From Trissonchulus latispiculum (Eukaryota > Nematoda > Enoplea > Enoplida > Ironidae), in assembly GCA_030248195.1 (NCBI GenBank), contig JASAND010000871.1, positions 1 through 64,000 of the forward strand: a stretch of DNA of 64,000 bases. Reading direction: 5' to 3'. The translations under genes and the position numbers were made by a program. Shown here piece after piece: positions 24,795 to 37,337 of this stretch (the first letter of the stretch is position 1; each line of letters opens with the position of its first letter). The notes below the pieces were generated by a model. That model saw nothing but the letters and a program-made list of their open reading frames with translations. It ran no database searches and was not told the DNA's origin.

Positions 24795-26825
24795 CAAGCA
24801 AATTGGCATGAATGGGTTGCCGCTGTCACTTTTCCTCTTATAAACAAGTCAATTTTCCGTCACGAAATCAATTTCATTTTCGAAATCAGCGCCATCGAAT
24901 TAGTCTATGGCCAACCCTTCAGGCACATCGGAGACAAAAAATTCTTTGGTCCCAAATCCGGGTTTTCGAGAATTCCCCGATTTTCAGTTTCTCGGCCATA
25001 ACTTTCGCTAGGAGCATTTCCGGAAAATGTCGCAAGAAGGAAAGTTGTTCAGCTCGACAAGCTCTTTCATTTGAGTCACATATCGACCACTTTCGGAGAA
25101 ATTTTGCAAAATCCGAAATTTTCTAGGTCCAATATATCGAAATCCGTAAATTTGCCGGAAATTTCGATTTTAGTTTCGAAATCAGCGTGGTCGAATTACC
25201 CTATGACCAGCTTTTAAGCAAAATTGGAGACAAAAAAAATTTTCCTTTCAAAATCCGGTTTTTCGTGAAATCCCGGATTTTCAGTTTTTCAGTCATAACT
25301 TTCGCTGGACGCATTTCCGGAAAATGTTGCAAGAATGAAAGTTGTTGAGCTCGGCGAGCTTTTTCATTTGAGTACCATATCGACCACTTTTGGAAAAATT
25401 TTTCAAAATCCGGAATTTTCCGGGTCCAATATCTCGAAATCCGTAAATTTTCCGGAAATTTCGATTTTAGTTTCGAAATCAGCGTGGTTGAATTACCCTA
25501 TGCCCAACTTTTAAGCAAAATCGGAGACAAAAAATTTTTACGTTTCCCTTGGTCCCCCCTTACCATTCTAAAAAATTCCGGGATTCGTCATTCCCGGAAT
25601 CCGGGAAGTACCGAACTGCCCGCGCTTCCGGGAGCACTTTAGGTCACCCCCAAGTCCCCCTGAAAATTTCAGCCGGATCGGTCCAGCCAATCAAAAGTTA
25701 GAGGGGGGGACACATTCGGCAAGAAATAAATAAATAAATAAACAAGCTTATTTGCATGAATGGGTTGCCGCTGCATTTTTCCTCTTATCAACAAGTCAAT
25801 TTTCCGTGTCTAGTACCACGAAATCCGTAAATATTCCGGAAATTTCGATTTCAGTTTCGAAATCAGCGTGGTCGAATTAGCCTACGACCAACTTTTGAGA
25901 GAAATCGGATACAAAAACTTTTCTGGCCCAAAATCCGGGTTTTCGGGAATTCCCGGATTTTCAGTTTTTCGGCCATAACTTTCGCTAGCCGCATTTCCGG
26001 AAAATGTCGCAAGAAGGAAAGTTGTTCAGCTCGACGAGCTCTTTCATTTGAGTACCACATGGACCACTTTCGGAAAATTTTCAAAATCCGGAATTTTCCG
26101 GGTCCAATATATCGAAATCCGTAAATTTTCCGGAAATTTCGATTTCATTTTCGAAATCAGCGTGATCGAATTACCCTATGACCAACTTTTGATCAAAATC
26201 GGAGACAAAAAATTTTTCCGCTTAAAATCCGGGTTTTCGGGAATTCCCGGATTTTCAGTTTTTCGGCCATAACTTTCGCTAGGCACACTTCCGGAAAATG
26301 TCGCAAGAAGGAAAGTTGTTCAGCTCGACGAGCTCTTTCATTTGAGTACCATATTGACCACTTTCGGAAAATTTTTTCAAAATCCGGAATTTTCTGTGTC
26401 CAATATCTCGAAATCCGTAAATTTTCCGGGAATTTCGATTTCAGTTTCGAAATCAGCGTGGACGAATTACCCTATGACCAACTTTTGATCAAAATCGGAG
26501 ACAAAAAATTTTTACGTTTCCCTTGGTCCCCCCTTACCATTCTAAAAAATTCCGGGATTCGCCATTCCCGGATTCAGGGAAGTACCGAACTGCCCGCGCT
26601 TCCGGGAGCACTTTAGATCACCCCCAACTCCCCCTGAAAATTTCAGCTGGATCGGTCCAGCCAATCAAAAGTTAGAGGGGGGGGGACACATACGGCAAGA
26701 AATAATAAGAAATAACGGACATACCCAACACAAAGGGTTGCCTTTTTGCGAAAAAGCGGCAACCCAATAACGGACATACCTAACACAAAGTGTTGCCTTT
26801 TTGAGGAAAAAGCGGCAACCCAACA
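24795..26825. repeat. Nested satellite: 2 x ~950 bp, each with ~294-bp subunits
   Basis: Two head-to-tail blocks begin with GCATGAATGGGTTGCCGCTG at about 24805 and 25755. Each contains two ~294-bp subunits; CATAACTTTCGCT recurs near 24998, 25294, 25974 and 26267. Each block closes with the same GC-richer stretch (TTGGTCCCCCCTTACC ... GGATCGGTCCAGCCAATC). After the second block lie two ~56-bp hairpin units (26712-26822), each with a stem of GTTGCC...GGCAAC type. The outer TGGGTTGCCGCT and final AGCGGCAACCCA are inverted, so the whole array may once have been one transposon. Not coding. Confidence 0.85.
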
Positions 26826-26889
26826 AGGGTTCATCTGAGCTTTCGTCGAATCCTGGCTTTTGAGTTTTTGACCAATAACTTTTGTATTG

Positions 26890-27135
26890 GTGCGAAGGCT
26901 GAATTCAAAAATTCAAAAATCTTAAATTTTTGAAAAATTTTTAAAAAAATTAAATTTTAGTTTGGTAAGGGGGAACAAGCAACACACAGAAACGTTTTTG
27001 AAAAATATTTTGCTGAAAGTTCATACATGGCGTTGAGCACAAATCTGAAATGCGAATTTTGATTCAGCTGTTTGTTGGCTCAGTATAAGCTAAAGTTGTA
27101 AGCTTAACATGTAAAAACTAATAAAAAACTAATAG
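26890..27135. repeat. Degraded copy of the GGGTCTTTCCC foldback
   Basis: It shares TTTTAGTTTGGTAAGGGGG, the TTTTGCTGAAAG segment, CAAATCTGAAATG and the TTGATTCAGCT...TAAGCTTAA order with 22408-22735 and 43487-43815. Only one arm is recognisable. Confidence 0.6.
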
Positions 27136-27805
27136 TGGTTATAAATAGACTATGGATAGAAGTGAATTTAAACGTTAAGATTAAAGTGCCATTATGTGCT
27201 GTCTAAATCTTACAATCTCAGAAGATCATGTAGCATTCCGATGTAATATGGAATTGCAAGCATAGACACAAGGAGACCGTTCACTCTTCAATGCCTATCG
27301 CTGCACCCAGTCAGTCATATGTTTCAAATTTAACATACAATGAATTAACTGTGAATAACTGCTGCCGATACCTCATACTTGTTGTCACACCAAAGCATAT
27401 CCAATAACCATGCGTCAGATCTCAGCAAAATAATGAAATTCTGTTTAGAAAGATGTTGTATGGACAGTCACTAATTTCTGTTTTTCGCCAAAAAGTTATT
27501 TCATGCTTATGTCCCGCAAAAACAACTTAACTTTTTGTTAAGGTTTTCATGGAACCATTAAACCATCTTAAACGTCATTTATTCAAGAAAATGGCTGTGT
27601 AAAGGATAAGCTTCTGATTTGCCCTCAATAAATTGGAAAACTATCAAGACATTAGATAGTTAGATAGATAGTTAGATAGACAACTTTTCAGTCTATAGAC
27701 TAAAAAATCGACCAGAGAACTTGACTCGAGAACTCGAGAACTTTTTCAGCGTAAAAGTAAACAATTTAACATTTATCGAGTATTCACTGATTTAGATGCG
27801 CCAAG
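27136..27805. other. Intergenic, nothing recognised
   Basis: No gene seen. A short TAGATAGT repeat lies near 27650-27680. Confidence 0.5.
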
Positions 27806-27860
27806 TAGTGATGTTTCAGTTACTGAAACTGAAACTGAAACTGAAACTAGGTTTCAAACC
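27806..27860. mobile_element. Solo hAT-type end with (CTGAAA)n
   Basis: TAGTGATGTTTCAGTTACTG fits YAGNGNTG and runs directly into four to five copies of CTGAAA. No matching opposite end was found downstream. Similar TTTCAG/CTGAAA motifs occur in the tandem units at 36.5-42 kb. Confidence 0.5.
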
Positions 27861-29260
27861 GCCAAGTTTCGAAAATGATGCGCCTTTGCGCCACAGCTCA
27901 AACGGATATGTCATCCAATGCATAATATCCACACCAAGTATTTTGTGAATCATCCGGTTTTATATTGAGGTTCTTAGAACATTGCAAATCAACAGATCGC
28001 CGAGACTAGGGTCATCTAGCTGCCTGGTATTAAAGATGTTTTCCTGCTGTGCCACGCCCCCGCTGCGTTCGCGAGGAGGCGTAACGCCAAACCAAAGTAT
28101 TAAAGATTGATTTAGGTGAGTTAAATTTATGATTTATTATTTTGATTATTTTAGTTTTGCCTTTTTGCATTATCGCTGTATCATTTGCGCTATCACCATT
28201 GACGTCTTGAAAATTTTCAGGTTGTATGACGGGACTGACCTGTTTTTAGTAACCACAGACAACGATTCATCTAACCAAAAAACCCGAAGAAATATGTCCT
28301 GTCTTACTTCAAGTATATAAGGCAAACTAAGACGGTGGTCAGACTCACTAATCTAAACCTAAAAAGCAGTCGCTTAACTAAAAAAGTCTTAAGAGGAGGA
28401 TCACTTTTAAAAGACATGGGAAAAAGATGATTTCTCAAATTGATATTGGTTGATCCTTCGGGCAAAGAAAAATAATGGATATCCCTCTGTCGAAAGTCTA
28501 CTTTTTTATTCTGTTCAAGAACAAAGAAACACGGCCACATATAATGTTCACTTTAGTTGATTAATTTTGTGTCTTGCTTTACCCGGATTCAATGAACATC
28601 AGCTGAACCTGTAAAGAGTTACGGCAATTAATCTTGCAGAAACCTGACCTCCCAGTTTTATCACGGGAGTAGATACTATATTGTAATAAACTTGACAAGT
28701 TCATTAATTAATTATTGGAAGGATCGTTTATTGCAGATTAAAGCTAGGCACAGCCTGCCAACGCTAAGCGCAAAGTTTACACAGTTGACATGGATCAAAT
28801 TAACAGCTATAGGAGCTATAAGGATTAGAATAGTTACTTATTTCCTGTGGATCTATGAAATTATATCCCGATTCTTTCATCATAACCGCACTAAATTGAA
28901 TTTTTAACTTGATTACAGCCACATCAAAAATGAAGCAATCGTTAAATCAGATTTTAAGTTGAGCGTAGCTTTTACTTAAAGTACAGTAGAGTTGTTGATA
29001 GCCCGGTGTGAAACTGTCTGCCATTAGCCGGAAAACCGGTCAGGAAACAGTCGACACTCGGCAGGTCGTCCGACTGAACCAAGCCAATATGTGATAAGGT
29101 GTAAAACTTAGCTTGTGCTGAAACTTGTGATAAGGTGCTATTGAAGGGCAGAAATTTTCATCGGCCGGCCATGTATACGGCCGGCTGGCTGTCCTATGGC
29201 TGACAATGCAAATATTCTCATAGTTTAAAGGCAAATTTACAGAGGAAACTAAAGTATGAT
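27861..29260. other. Intergenic, nothing recognised
   Basis: No supported gene. Short open frames lack domain features. Confidence 0.5.
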
Positions 29261-29562
29261 ACAAAAATGTGTGTAGAAAACTGTGATCACTTAAGCTGCA
29301 TCAAGTACTCATCTGAAGCCCGTATAATATATTTGCAGAATCCACGTGATAAGAGGAAAATTTATATAGAATTTAAAATTTTGAAAAATTTCAAGCTATC
29401 GGTTTATCTGAGGTTTTCGTCGGACTATGCATGCTAAAAATTTTTACAGCAAAATTTCCCATATGAAAAACACGCAAAATGATGCCGAAACGAAGAAAAT
29501 CGGTTAAGGCTTGAATTTTAAAGTCAGTATAACATCACAGTTTTCTACACACTATTTTGTGT
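29261..29562. mobile_element. ~300-bp MITE, TIR GTGTGTAGAAAACTGTGAT
   Basis: The left end ACAAAAATGTGTGTAGAAAA (on to CTGTGATC) is matched by the complement of 29531-29562, giving an imperfect inverted repeat of about 28 bp. No coding sequence. Target duplication not resolved. Confidence 0.7.
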
Positions 29563-30268
29563 CAGACTCTAATAAACCACTGAGATATAATTGCCGGCCT
29601 GCTGCCGTTTTCCACTCGGCCGATCAACAGCACTACTAAAGCAGTGCAAAACCTGTAACAGTGTTTACCATGAACCCCCACAGCCAAACGTATGAGCGTG
29701 TGTGTGCCAAGCATCCAGAAGTATAAAAACACTAGGAAGAGAAATACTTCTTTTTTCATATTTAACCTTCCAACCGATGACAAACCCATGACGCCCATTA
29801 CACTCGTGAGATGCAAGACTTGAAACTGGAAAAAGCTAACCCAATTACCCGTCCTAGTCCTTAGTCTCACCAATAAAATATGGCATAAATAAAATCAGCA
29901 GGGTATTTTGGCTCTTTTCAGGTTCAACTGAAAGACATAATAAATGATGTATAGGTGCCCCAGTAACCAAGGCTGGAATTCTGATTAATATAGGTTAAGA
30001 AAACTTACGCTTGACTACGTTGTCAATTTAATAAACAGATATTACATAGTATACTTCACAACAGAACCAAAAGACAGGCCAGCCGCTGAAAAGCAGGCCA
30101 AGTTTCCTGTGAAATTAAATCGACGAAAATTGAAACCGGAAACAGCGCGTAGTTTACCCTATTATTTCTCACAGGAGCTTGATTGCAGTGATTTGAGTCC
30201 GTAAGTTTTGAACAGTCTCTTACAGACCGTTTAGGAATACGTCAAGGCAGATGAGGCAGTCTATCGCC
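29563..30268. other. Intergenic, nothing recognised
   Basis: A 103-codon minus frame at 29562-29873 has no domain features. Nothing else seen. Confidence 0.5.
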
Positions 30269-31257
30269 TTAAGGTCGCACTTCCCTTACATTCAGTCCAC
30301 TTTGGAAAGCTATAACTTATTCAATATTGAGAGCTATGAATTGAGCGACATATCAAAATGAAGCTCTGCATCTTCTGCGTCGCTTGGTGTTATTAAAAGG
30401 TGTCTACCTAGTTTGGAGTTTTCGCAAACTTACCAAACGCGGCCACAATTTTCAACCAAAATGTTTTCTGAAAAAATTCTAAGCAACAAGACAATGGCCG
30501 TATCCAATGTGTTTATGAGATAATTTGCCAGGGACGGTTTTTTGATTTTGTCAAAATATCATTTCAGTATGCAGAAATTGAGCATTTTCTGAAAATTTGG
30601 CATTTTATCCAACTTTGAAAAATCATTGCTGTTGATTGGAGGCTGATAAAGAGAAAAACAAAAAACCGCCCCGGGCAAATTGTCCAAACATACTGTGTGC
30701 AAAATATCTTTTAGATCCACCCATTGGTTGTGGAGCAATTTTCGGTCAAAAAATTTTGGCCGCAATCTGACGAAATCAGTTATTCGACCAGAACTTTAGA
30801 CTCATTCAGTGTACAGGGCTCTAATTAACCTAGTTTGTACCTCTTTTGAAGCTCTTTCATTTGATTATAAACTTGTCTACGCTTGTAGTGTACACTGGTT
30901 CCAATTTGACAAAACCTGTTTTCAGCAAGATCTTGTCAAAAATAACCAATTTTCGAACAAAAATTGATCAAAAATTCACTGCTCAAAAACGATAAGAGCT
31001 AGAGACTTATGTCTAAAACCAAAGTTGTAGAGCACATAATAAGCTTTAAAATGATTATAGTTGTTGGGAATAATTTTCTATATATAGCTCTACAACTTCA
31101 AATTTCTGTCTCTCACCGTACATGAATGTTATGAAGTTGGCGTTTTTGCAGGACGTTTATTATCATTCCCGATGTATTTTCTAAAAATCTGAAGGAAATC
31201 GGGCAATAATTGCACTTTCTGCAACTATATCTGCACGTAAGGGGAGCACGACCTTAA
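30269..31257. mobile_element. 989-bp MITE bounded by TTAAGGTCG
   Basis: The left end TTAAGGTCGCACTTCCCTTA and the complement of the right end, TTAAGGTCGTGCTCCCCTTA, form a ~20-bp inverted repeat. Size and termini resemble the 10858-11838 element. The interior shares loose phrases with it and with the 24.8-26.7 kb satellite (an AAGTTGTAGAGC ... CTCTTTCATTTGA theme). No reading frame of note. Confidence 0.75.
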
Positions 31258-31460
31258 ACTGGCTTCCATCTGCCGGCCGGCCGGTGAGGGCCAGAACACC
31301 CGATACATTTTCAAGACGTGGTATATTGTATTATGTGGTAGACAAATAGCGAAGTTAGACATTTCTGGAAGTGTCTAGTCATTTTAGACACTTCGGAAAG
31401 AGCCTTTAGGCACATTGCGAAAATTTTGTCAAAGTGATGTTTTCGTGCAATCTGTCTAGG

Positions 31461-32663
31461 TAGGGTTGTTAATTTACATGTAAAAAAGTAATTAATTTTT
31501 ACACCTGTTTTTAACAGTGTAAAAAAGTGTTAAAAGTGTAAAAAAGTGTTAAAAAGTGTAAAAAATGTGTAAAAAATGTTTCGATGCCAAATTCATTTCC
31601 TCTGTACCACAGTAATGATTGGCGCGTTGTTCAACTGTCAGAAAGGATGAGTTTAAGCATTTTATTGCATGCCGCCATAGCCATAAGGCATTTGTTTATT
31701 TTGATAATTGACCAAAAATTTTGTTAATTGCTCGCAATTCTCCTTAAAATATTAATGTTTTCTTTTTGCATTTATAAAGTGACGACAGATTTAGCAAAAG
31801 AAAAATATAGAAAGTGCCATTTACATTATTTGCATTAGTATTCCCAATGCAATTTCCAAATACTTTTAATGAGATCGGAAAATCAAGCGCCTTTTCAAAT
31901 TATTTTATTTCCGAATTTTCAAAAATTTTCAATTTCAATTTCAATTTCACGTTTCAAAATTTTCAAATAACGAGAATGTTCCGTTTATAAAAATCTATCA
32001 GAGCATTGTCTGGTGTTTTAGATTTCAAAAATTATTTTAGCTGTGAAATTTTTGATTCTGAAATGCTGTTCCATTATGGCTTAGAATTGTTAAATTTTAT
32101 TGACTGAGATGTTCACTTAAAGAATCCATCTTGCAGGATTTCTAAATTTTCAATGAAAGGAAACAATCCTCTCACTACGTTATCTGGCACGAGATTCAAT
32201 TGCAACTGAGTTACAGTCGGCATTCGGCGACTTATTAATCGAAAATGAATTCCCAAAATATCGTCAACATTGTCCAACCCCCGTCTTTACTTTGAATGTC
32301 GTCTTTTACTTGTTGAAATAAAATACATTAAGGTGATTTTCACGTACTGAAACAAAACCTGTCCGCTATGTATACTATATACTTGAAACACTATTTTTCA
32401 CAATCAACGGTCTGTGAAAATGTGTAAAAAAAGTGTAAAACAATTGTAAAAAAGTGTAAAAAATTTGTAAAAAAGTGCAAAAAATTTCCGAAAAGTAGTG
32501 TTAAAAAATGTTAAGAATATGTAAAAAATCTAGTGTTAAAAAGTGTAAAAAATTGGGGTTAAAAAGTGTAAAAAAACCTGTTAAAAATTCCGAAATTTTG
32601 CTACTGTTAATAACTGTAAAAATGTTTTTTAACATTTTTACTTTTTTACAATTTACAACCCTA
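31461..32663. mobile_element. hAT-type element 2 (GTGTAAAAAA arrays), complete
   Basis: The ends TAGGGTTGTTAATTTAC and, in complement, TAGGGTTGTAAATTG are inverted and flanked by the exact 8-bp duplication TGTCTAGG (31453-31460 and 32664-32671). Inside the left end (31510-31580) and right end (32416-32600) are runs of GTGTAAAAAA / GTGTTAAAAA, in the same direction at both ends. The core includes a CAATTTCAATTTCAATTTC stretch. No transposase frame; non-autonomous. Confidence 0.92.
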
Positions 32664-32671
32664 TGTCTAGG

Positions 32672-33694
32672 CACTTCGCAAGTCTACGAAAGATTGGGCC
32701 GGTGAGCAACACTATTTGCCAAAAAGACAAAAGATTTAGTGCAAAAACAGCACGTTTATATAAAGTAGAATATTCAGATTAATAACTAGTTCCAATCAAG
32801 AACATTTGTTACTTTTTCAAAAAGAGATACAATCGTAGGTTACAGCAGTTTGAAACTAGTTCATGGTTGATCGACAAAAATTGTTAAACTAAAAACCAAA
32901 CAAACAAAAAATTGTTACCTAAAGATGATCGACCTATCTACATGTTTGTTCTCCCACCACCGTTCTCTAATCTCTTCCGCAAAAGAAAGTGTACATTCTT
33001 ATCATAGTACTCCCCTCTGGGAGCATAATTGTTCTTTGATAACTTCTGTTATCTCGATCGTTGAGGTTTCCTCGACCGTTCTGGTCATAGTCTCCCTCTC
33101 TGTGACTTCTTTTTTGCCCTGGTTAGCTGCAATTAAAGCTAGCAGTTCCAGAGATCCACTTAGAGGTTAACTTAAGCTTTTCAAATTTTGCCTTTAGCTC
33201 CATCTGCTTTCTCACTTTCGGAAACTTGATTGATGGATTTCGGAAACTGGATTGATTGAATGACGGAGGCTTCAAGGGATGCTTACCCTCAGCCTGCAAA
33301 TCTCTCAACAGCATGACTTTCCATGATTTTGCAGTCGTGAGCCATATGAGCTTTCAAGTTACTTCTTGATTCAAAAAGTAAACGTAGGTTTAGCAGTTCC
33401 AACTGACCATTAGAAAAACCATCCTTTTCTGTGGAACCTAATCGCGTGTACCTAATAAGCCACATCAAGACTATGGTTTCCTGGTTTGGTATACCCTATG
33501 CAATATACAATGAAAAGAATCACCCCAGCGGATCGTTCTTATTGTTTGTATTTCAAATGATAAAAGAATTAGTTGGAACATGTTCAACAGTTTTACTAAA
33601 TATGCAGCAGCTTGTTCGGAAATAATCTGATTATAGAGAAGATAATTGATGTTGGTTTGACAGTTGTGTGACGTTGTGGAATATGGCCACTTCT
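32672..33694. other. Intergenic, nothing recognised
   Basis: No supported gene. Several 60-80 codon frames overlap on both strands without domain features. Confidence 0.5.
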
Positions 33695-33915
33695 GGGCCC
33701 TGTTGCATAAAAGTTTTATCACTCCAACAGTCTAACAGTCTATCAGTTTAACAGTGGTTTCTGTTGCATAAAGTCTAACACTGTTAACTCACTGTTAACT
33801 GATAATTAATAGTGTTATAACAGTAGATCTAACAGTGTTTGTTGCATATACTTCAACAGTGTTAGCTTTTGACTGATAATTGCGAGCTAATAGTCTATCA
33901 GTCGTATGGTCCCCG
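33695..33915. mobile_element. One-ended MITE-like repeat GGGCCCTGTTGCATAAA
   Basis: It starts with GGGCCCTGTTGCATAAAAGT. The phrase GTTGCATA recurs near 33702, 33762 and 33840, each followed by AACAGT / ACTGTTAAC motifs in both orientations. A matching inverted end was not found, so only one side may survive. Confidence 0.5.
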
Positions 33916-34404
33916 TTAGGTTTACTATCAGTAGAGAGGTCTTGAATTTTAATAAATTTTAATGAAGTTGTAGAACTATTAGTAATATTAATGACTAACT
34001 GACTTAATGAAATAGCCGAATTAACGATTTTTTCAACTTATATTCTTTCACACATTTAACTCAATTTATTTTAAGACTTGGGCGCAGTGATCTAATTTTC
34101 TAGGCTTATTCAAATTTTTTATTCTGATTGTCCTTGTTTAAGCTTAAGTAATATTATCTGAATCTAATTCTGGCAATGCCTGAGTCGACATGTATGACTA
34201 CACTCATCCAACACTTAATAAAATTTTTTGACAATTACAAATTCAACCTCCCCAAGTGAAAATATGACAATAAGGGAATCTAGATTAAATTTCTAAAAAA
34301 ACTTATATCAGTCTTAAAGTACCAAAGAAGCAATGAAAATACAAAAAACAGATAGTAATCATATGGCAATAATAAGAAAATTATCGCTGCCCTAATCAAA
34401 ATTT
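33916..34404. other. Intergenic, nothing recognised
   Basis: AT-rich; nothing supported. Confidence 0.5.
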
Positions 34405-34433
34405 GCACTGATTATCAGACTGATAATCAGTGC
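34405..34433. repeat. Perfect palindrome, 14-bp arms
   Basis: GCACTGATTATCAG and its exact complement are separated by one base. This could be the junction or end of an inverted-repeat element. Confidence 0.75.
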
Positions 34434-34487
34434 CCCGGAATTCGCACTTAAATGTCACCTCTACACTAATTATTAGACTGTTAGAAT

Positions 34488-34514
34488 GTTGTTGTTGTTG
34501 TTGTTGTTGTTGTT
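34488..34514. repeat. (GTT)n microsatellite
   Basis: Nine GTT repeats. Confidence 0.9.
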
Positions 34515-34914
34515 GACAACTGTTGTTGTCAGTAGACGTTACTTTTCAGTTTGTATGTCACAAAATTTGGAGGTCGGACAGGGAATCAGGTGCAGCGACA
34601 GCTACAGGCAGCTGAGCAAAGACCAAGCATCTTCTTGGTAATGACAAGAGTAAATAGACAACAATCATGCTTATGTTAGTTATGAGCTTTTAGTTTCTAG
34701 TTGTAAAAGTTTCAGTAGCTGAAACTGAAGCAGAAAGGATTTTTGCTAGCTATAATTGCAAATTTGTCGAGAGTGAATGCTTATTGTCAAATTCCGTGTT
34801 GCACATGTCGGTATTATTTGCCAGAAGCACATGATGCAGGGATAATTGGCAGCTATATGTTTGTCGGTACTTTCGTCCGATTGCACCAAATGTTTCTACG
34901 TAAAATCAAGAGTA

Positions 34915-36242
34915 CAGTACCGCCCAAAAGTAACTGGGTATTTCGCGAGCATTCGAGCAGCCAGTTTGCTCGAAGCTGCTCGCGCTCGTTTGCTCGCGTG
35001 CATGCGAGAACTTAAAAGATTGCAAAGAGAAGTTAGAAAAGTAAAAGCTTGCTTTAAGGCAAAGCTTCAGCTGACAGTTTTTGCCTGTTTTGTTGGGGTT
35101 AAAGAAAGCCAATGTTTACAGTTTTTCAATGTTAGTACGTTTGTCGGCCACTCAAAAAGCAGACTACTACACTAGACAGACGTTTAAAACGATTGCAACA
35201 TATTGTGCTGATATAATTTTGAAGTTGCTTCTGTGCTCACGAAATTGACAGCCAGAGTCATAGTCGCAAACAGTGGTGGACGGAAAAATATAACTGCAAA
35301 TATAAACATAGAAATAAAACATAAAAGCGGGCAAAGAGTAAAGCAATATAACGGTTGACATAATTTATGGAACCTTTCAAAGCTTTAACAGTATTTAACT
35401 GGATGAAATCATAACTACAACAAAACAAAGTTGTTCTGCCTCGAAAAATCTTTATGGTATCTGCAGTTTTCTAGCACATTTCTTCATTTCCCGTTCCGTT
35501 TGGCCTGCATTTGCTAAGATTTTTGCAGAAATTTTTAAATGCACCGTTAAGAAATAATTAGTTAACAATTAATAGTTAATAATTAATAATTAGTTAAATA
35601 ATAGTTAATTAAAAAAGAAAGAAAATTTATACATACATATATATATATATGTGTGTTTATTTATTTATATATATGCGAATAGCTGCGAACTCATCCACTA
35701 CATCATACAACGTCAACATTCTTTTATAAGAATAATTTCCCATCACCCATGATTTCATCCAGTTAAATACTGTTAAAGCTTTGAAAGGTTCCATAAATTA
35801 TGTCAACCGTTATATTGCTTTACTCTTTGCCCGCTTTTATGTTTTATTTCTATGTTTATATTTGCAGTTATATTTTTTCCGTCCACCACTGTTTGCGACT
35901 ATGACTCTGGCTGTCAATTTCGTGAGCACAGAAGCAACTGTTATATCAGCACAATATGTTGCAATCGTTTTAGACGTCTGTCTAGTGTAGTAGTCTGCTT
36001 TTTGAGTGGCCGACAAACGTACTAACATTGAAAAACTGTAAACATTGGCTTTCTTTAACCCCAACAAAACAGGCAAAAACTGTCAGCTGAAGCTTTGCTT
36101 TAAAGCAAGCTTTTACTTTTCCAACTTCTCTTTGCAATCTTTTAAGTTCTCGCATGCACGCGAGCAAACGAGCGCGAGCAGCTTCGAGCAAACTGGCTGC
36201 TCGAATGCTCGCCAAATACCCAGTTATTTTTGGGCGGTACTG
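34915..36242. mobile_element. 1.33-kb foldback element, Tc1/mariner-like ends
   Basis: The ends read CAGTACCGCCCAAAAGTAAC and its complement. The inverted arms are about 495 bp each (34915-35411 and 35750-36242) and nearly identical apart from a few substitutions and small indels. The ~340-bp spacer is AT-rich with TTAATAATTA repeats and a TA/GTGT tract. The terminal sequence, preceded by TA on the left, resembles Tc1/mariner inverted repeats; TA on the right is changed to CG. No transposase is present; the mirrored open frames in the arms are noncoding. Confidence 0.85.
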
Positions 36243-36472
36243 CGTTATCGGTCACGTCTGAACGAAAGTGCCCGTCTTTCATCAATTACAATTGGAATTT
36301 TAGAACACAAACATTTCAAAAATTCGTTAAAATTAATTTAGAGACATTTTCACAACTGCATTTTGGTAATACAAAATTACTTAACAAAATTTGAAAAATC
36401 AAAAGCATGAAAACAAAAACTTACGAAATTCCAGAATAAAGGAAGTATAGAATTTTTCCCTTGCAATACATG
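36243..36472. other. Spacer before the tandem array
   Basis: AT-rich, nothing recognised. Confidence 0.4.
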
Positions 36473-37337
36473 TTCCTAATTTTTCAAGTATGTTTAACAT
36501 TTAATTTTTGTCTTAACTCAGACGGGATTATAATGTCACTAATGTTGAGTCAAAGAAATATTTGAAATTTCTCTTAGTTCTATGCCTTCAGCCTCGGCCC
36601 AGCTTCAGCCTCCATGCCTCGGCTTCAGCGAAAACTGAAACGTGCCTCGATCACATGAAAAGGGGAAGCGGGGAGTTTGTGTCACCATCAGTGGAAGCTG
36701 AAGCTATGTCGTTTCCAGTTTAGGATCTAAATTTATTCTATGGACTTTTAGCTTCAGTTTCAGTGCCATAATTGTAGATTCATTTCACGTTTAGTTTGAA
36801 ATTCTTAATTATTATCAGTCTCATCCTACATATTTCGCCTTCAGGTCTAAATTTGTTTAGTTTCAGTTCAAACTAGATCTTTAGTTTCAATTTCACAGTC
36901 ACTATTTTGAAAAAGATAATATGAATGGCAACACTGAATGGCAACCACAAATTCCAGCTTTTGCAAAATTTAAACTCCTGCAAAAAATTAGTTCAAGTCC
37001 ATTTTTAAGAGTGGAACCGGCCGGTTCCAAATCCTACCGGTTCCGGTTCTAAAATTCCTTCCGGTTCGGTTCCGGTTCCAACCGGTTCTAGTGGAGCCGG
37101 TCCCAACTCTACAAGAAACAACTCTGCTTTATTACAACTATTTTATTATAAGTCCATTTTTAAGAGTGGAACCGGCCGGTTCCAAATCCTACCGGTTCCG
37201 GTTCCGGTTCCGGTTCCGGTTCTAAAATTCCTTCCGGTTCGGTTCCGGTTCCGGTTCCAGCCGGTTCTAGTCCCAACTCTACAAGAAACAACTCTGCTTT
37301 ATTACAACTATTTTATTACAACAATTAGGACCACAAA

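Noticed and set aside
35837..36341. Paired open frames in the mariner-like arms
   Set aside because: The same peptides appear on opposite strands because the arms are inverted copies; no transposase motifs.
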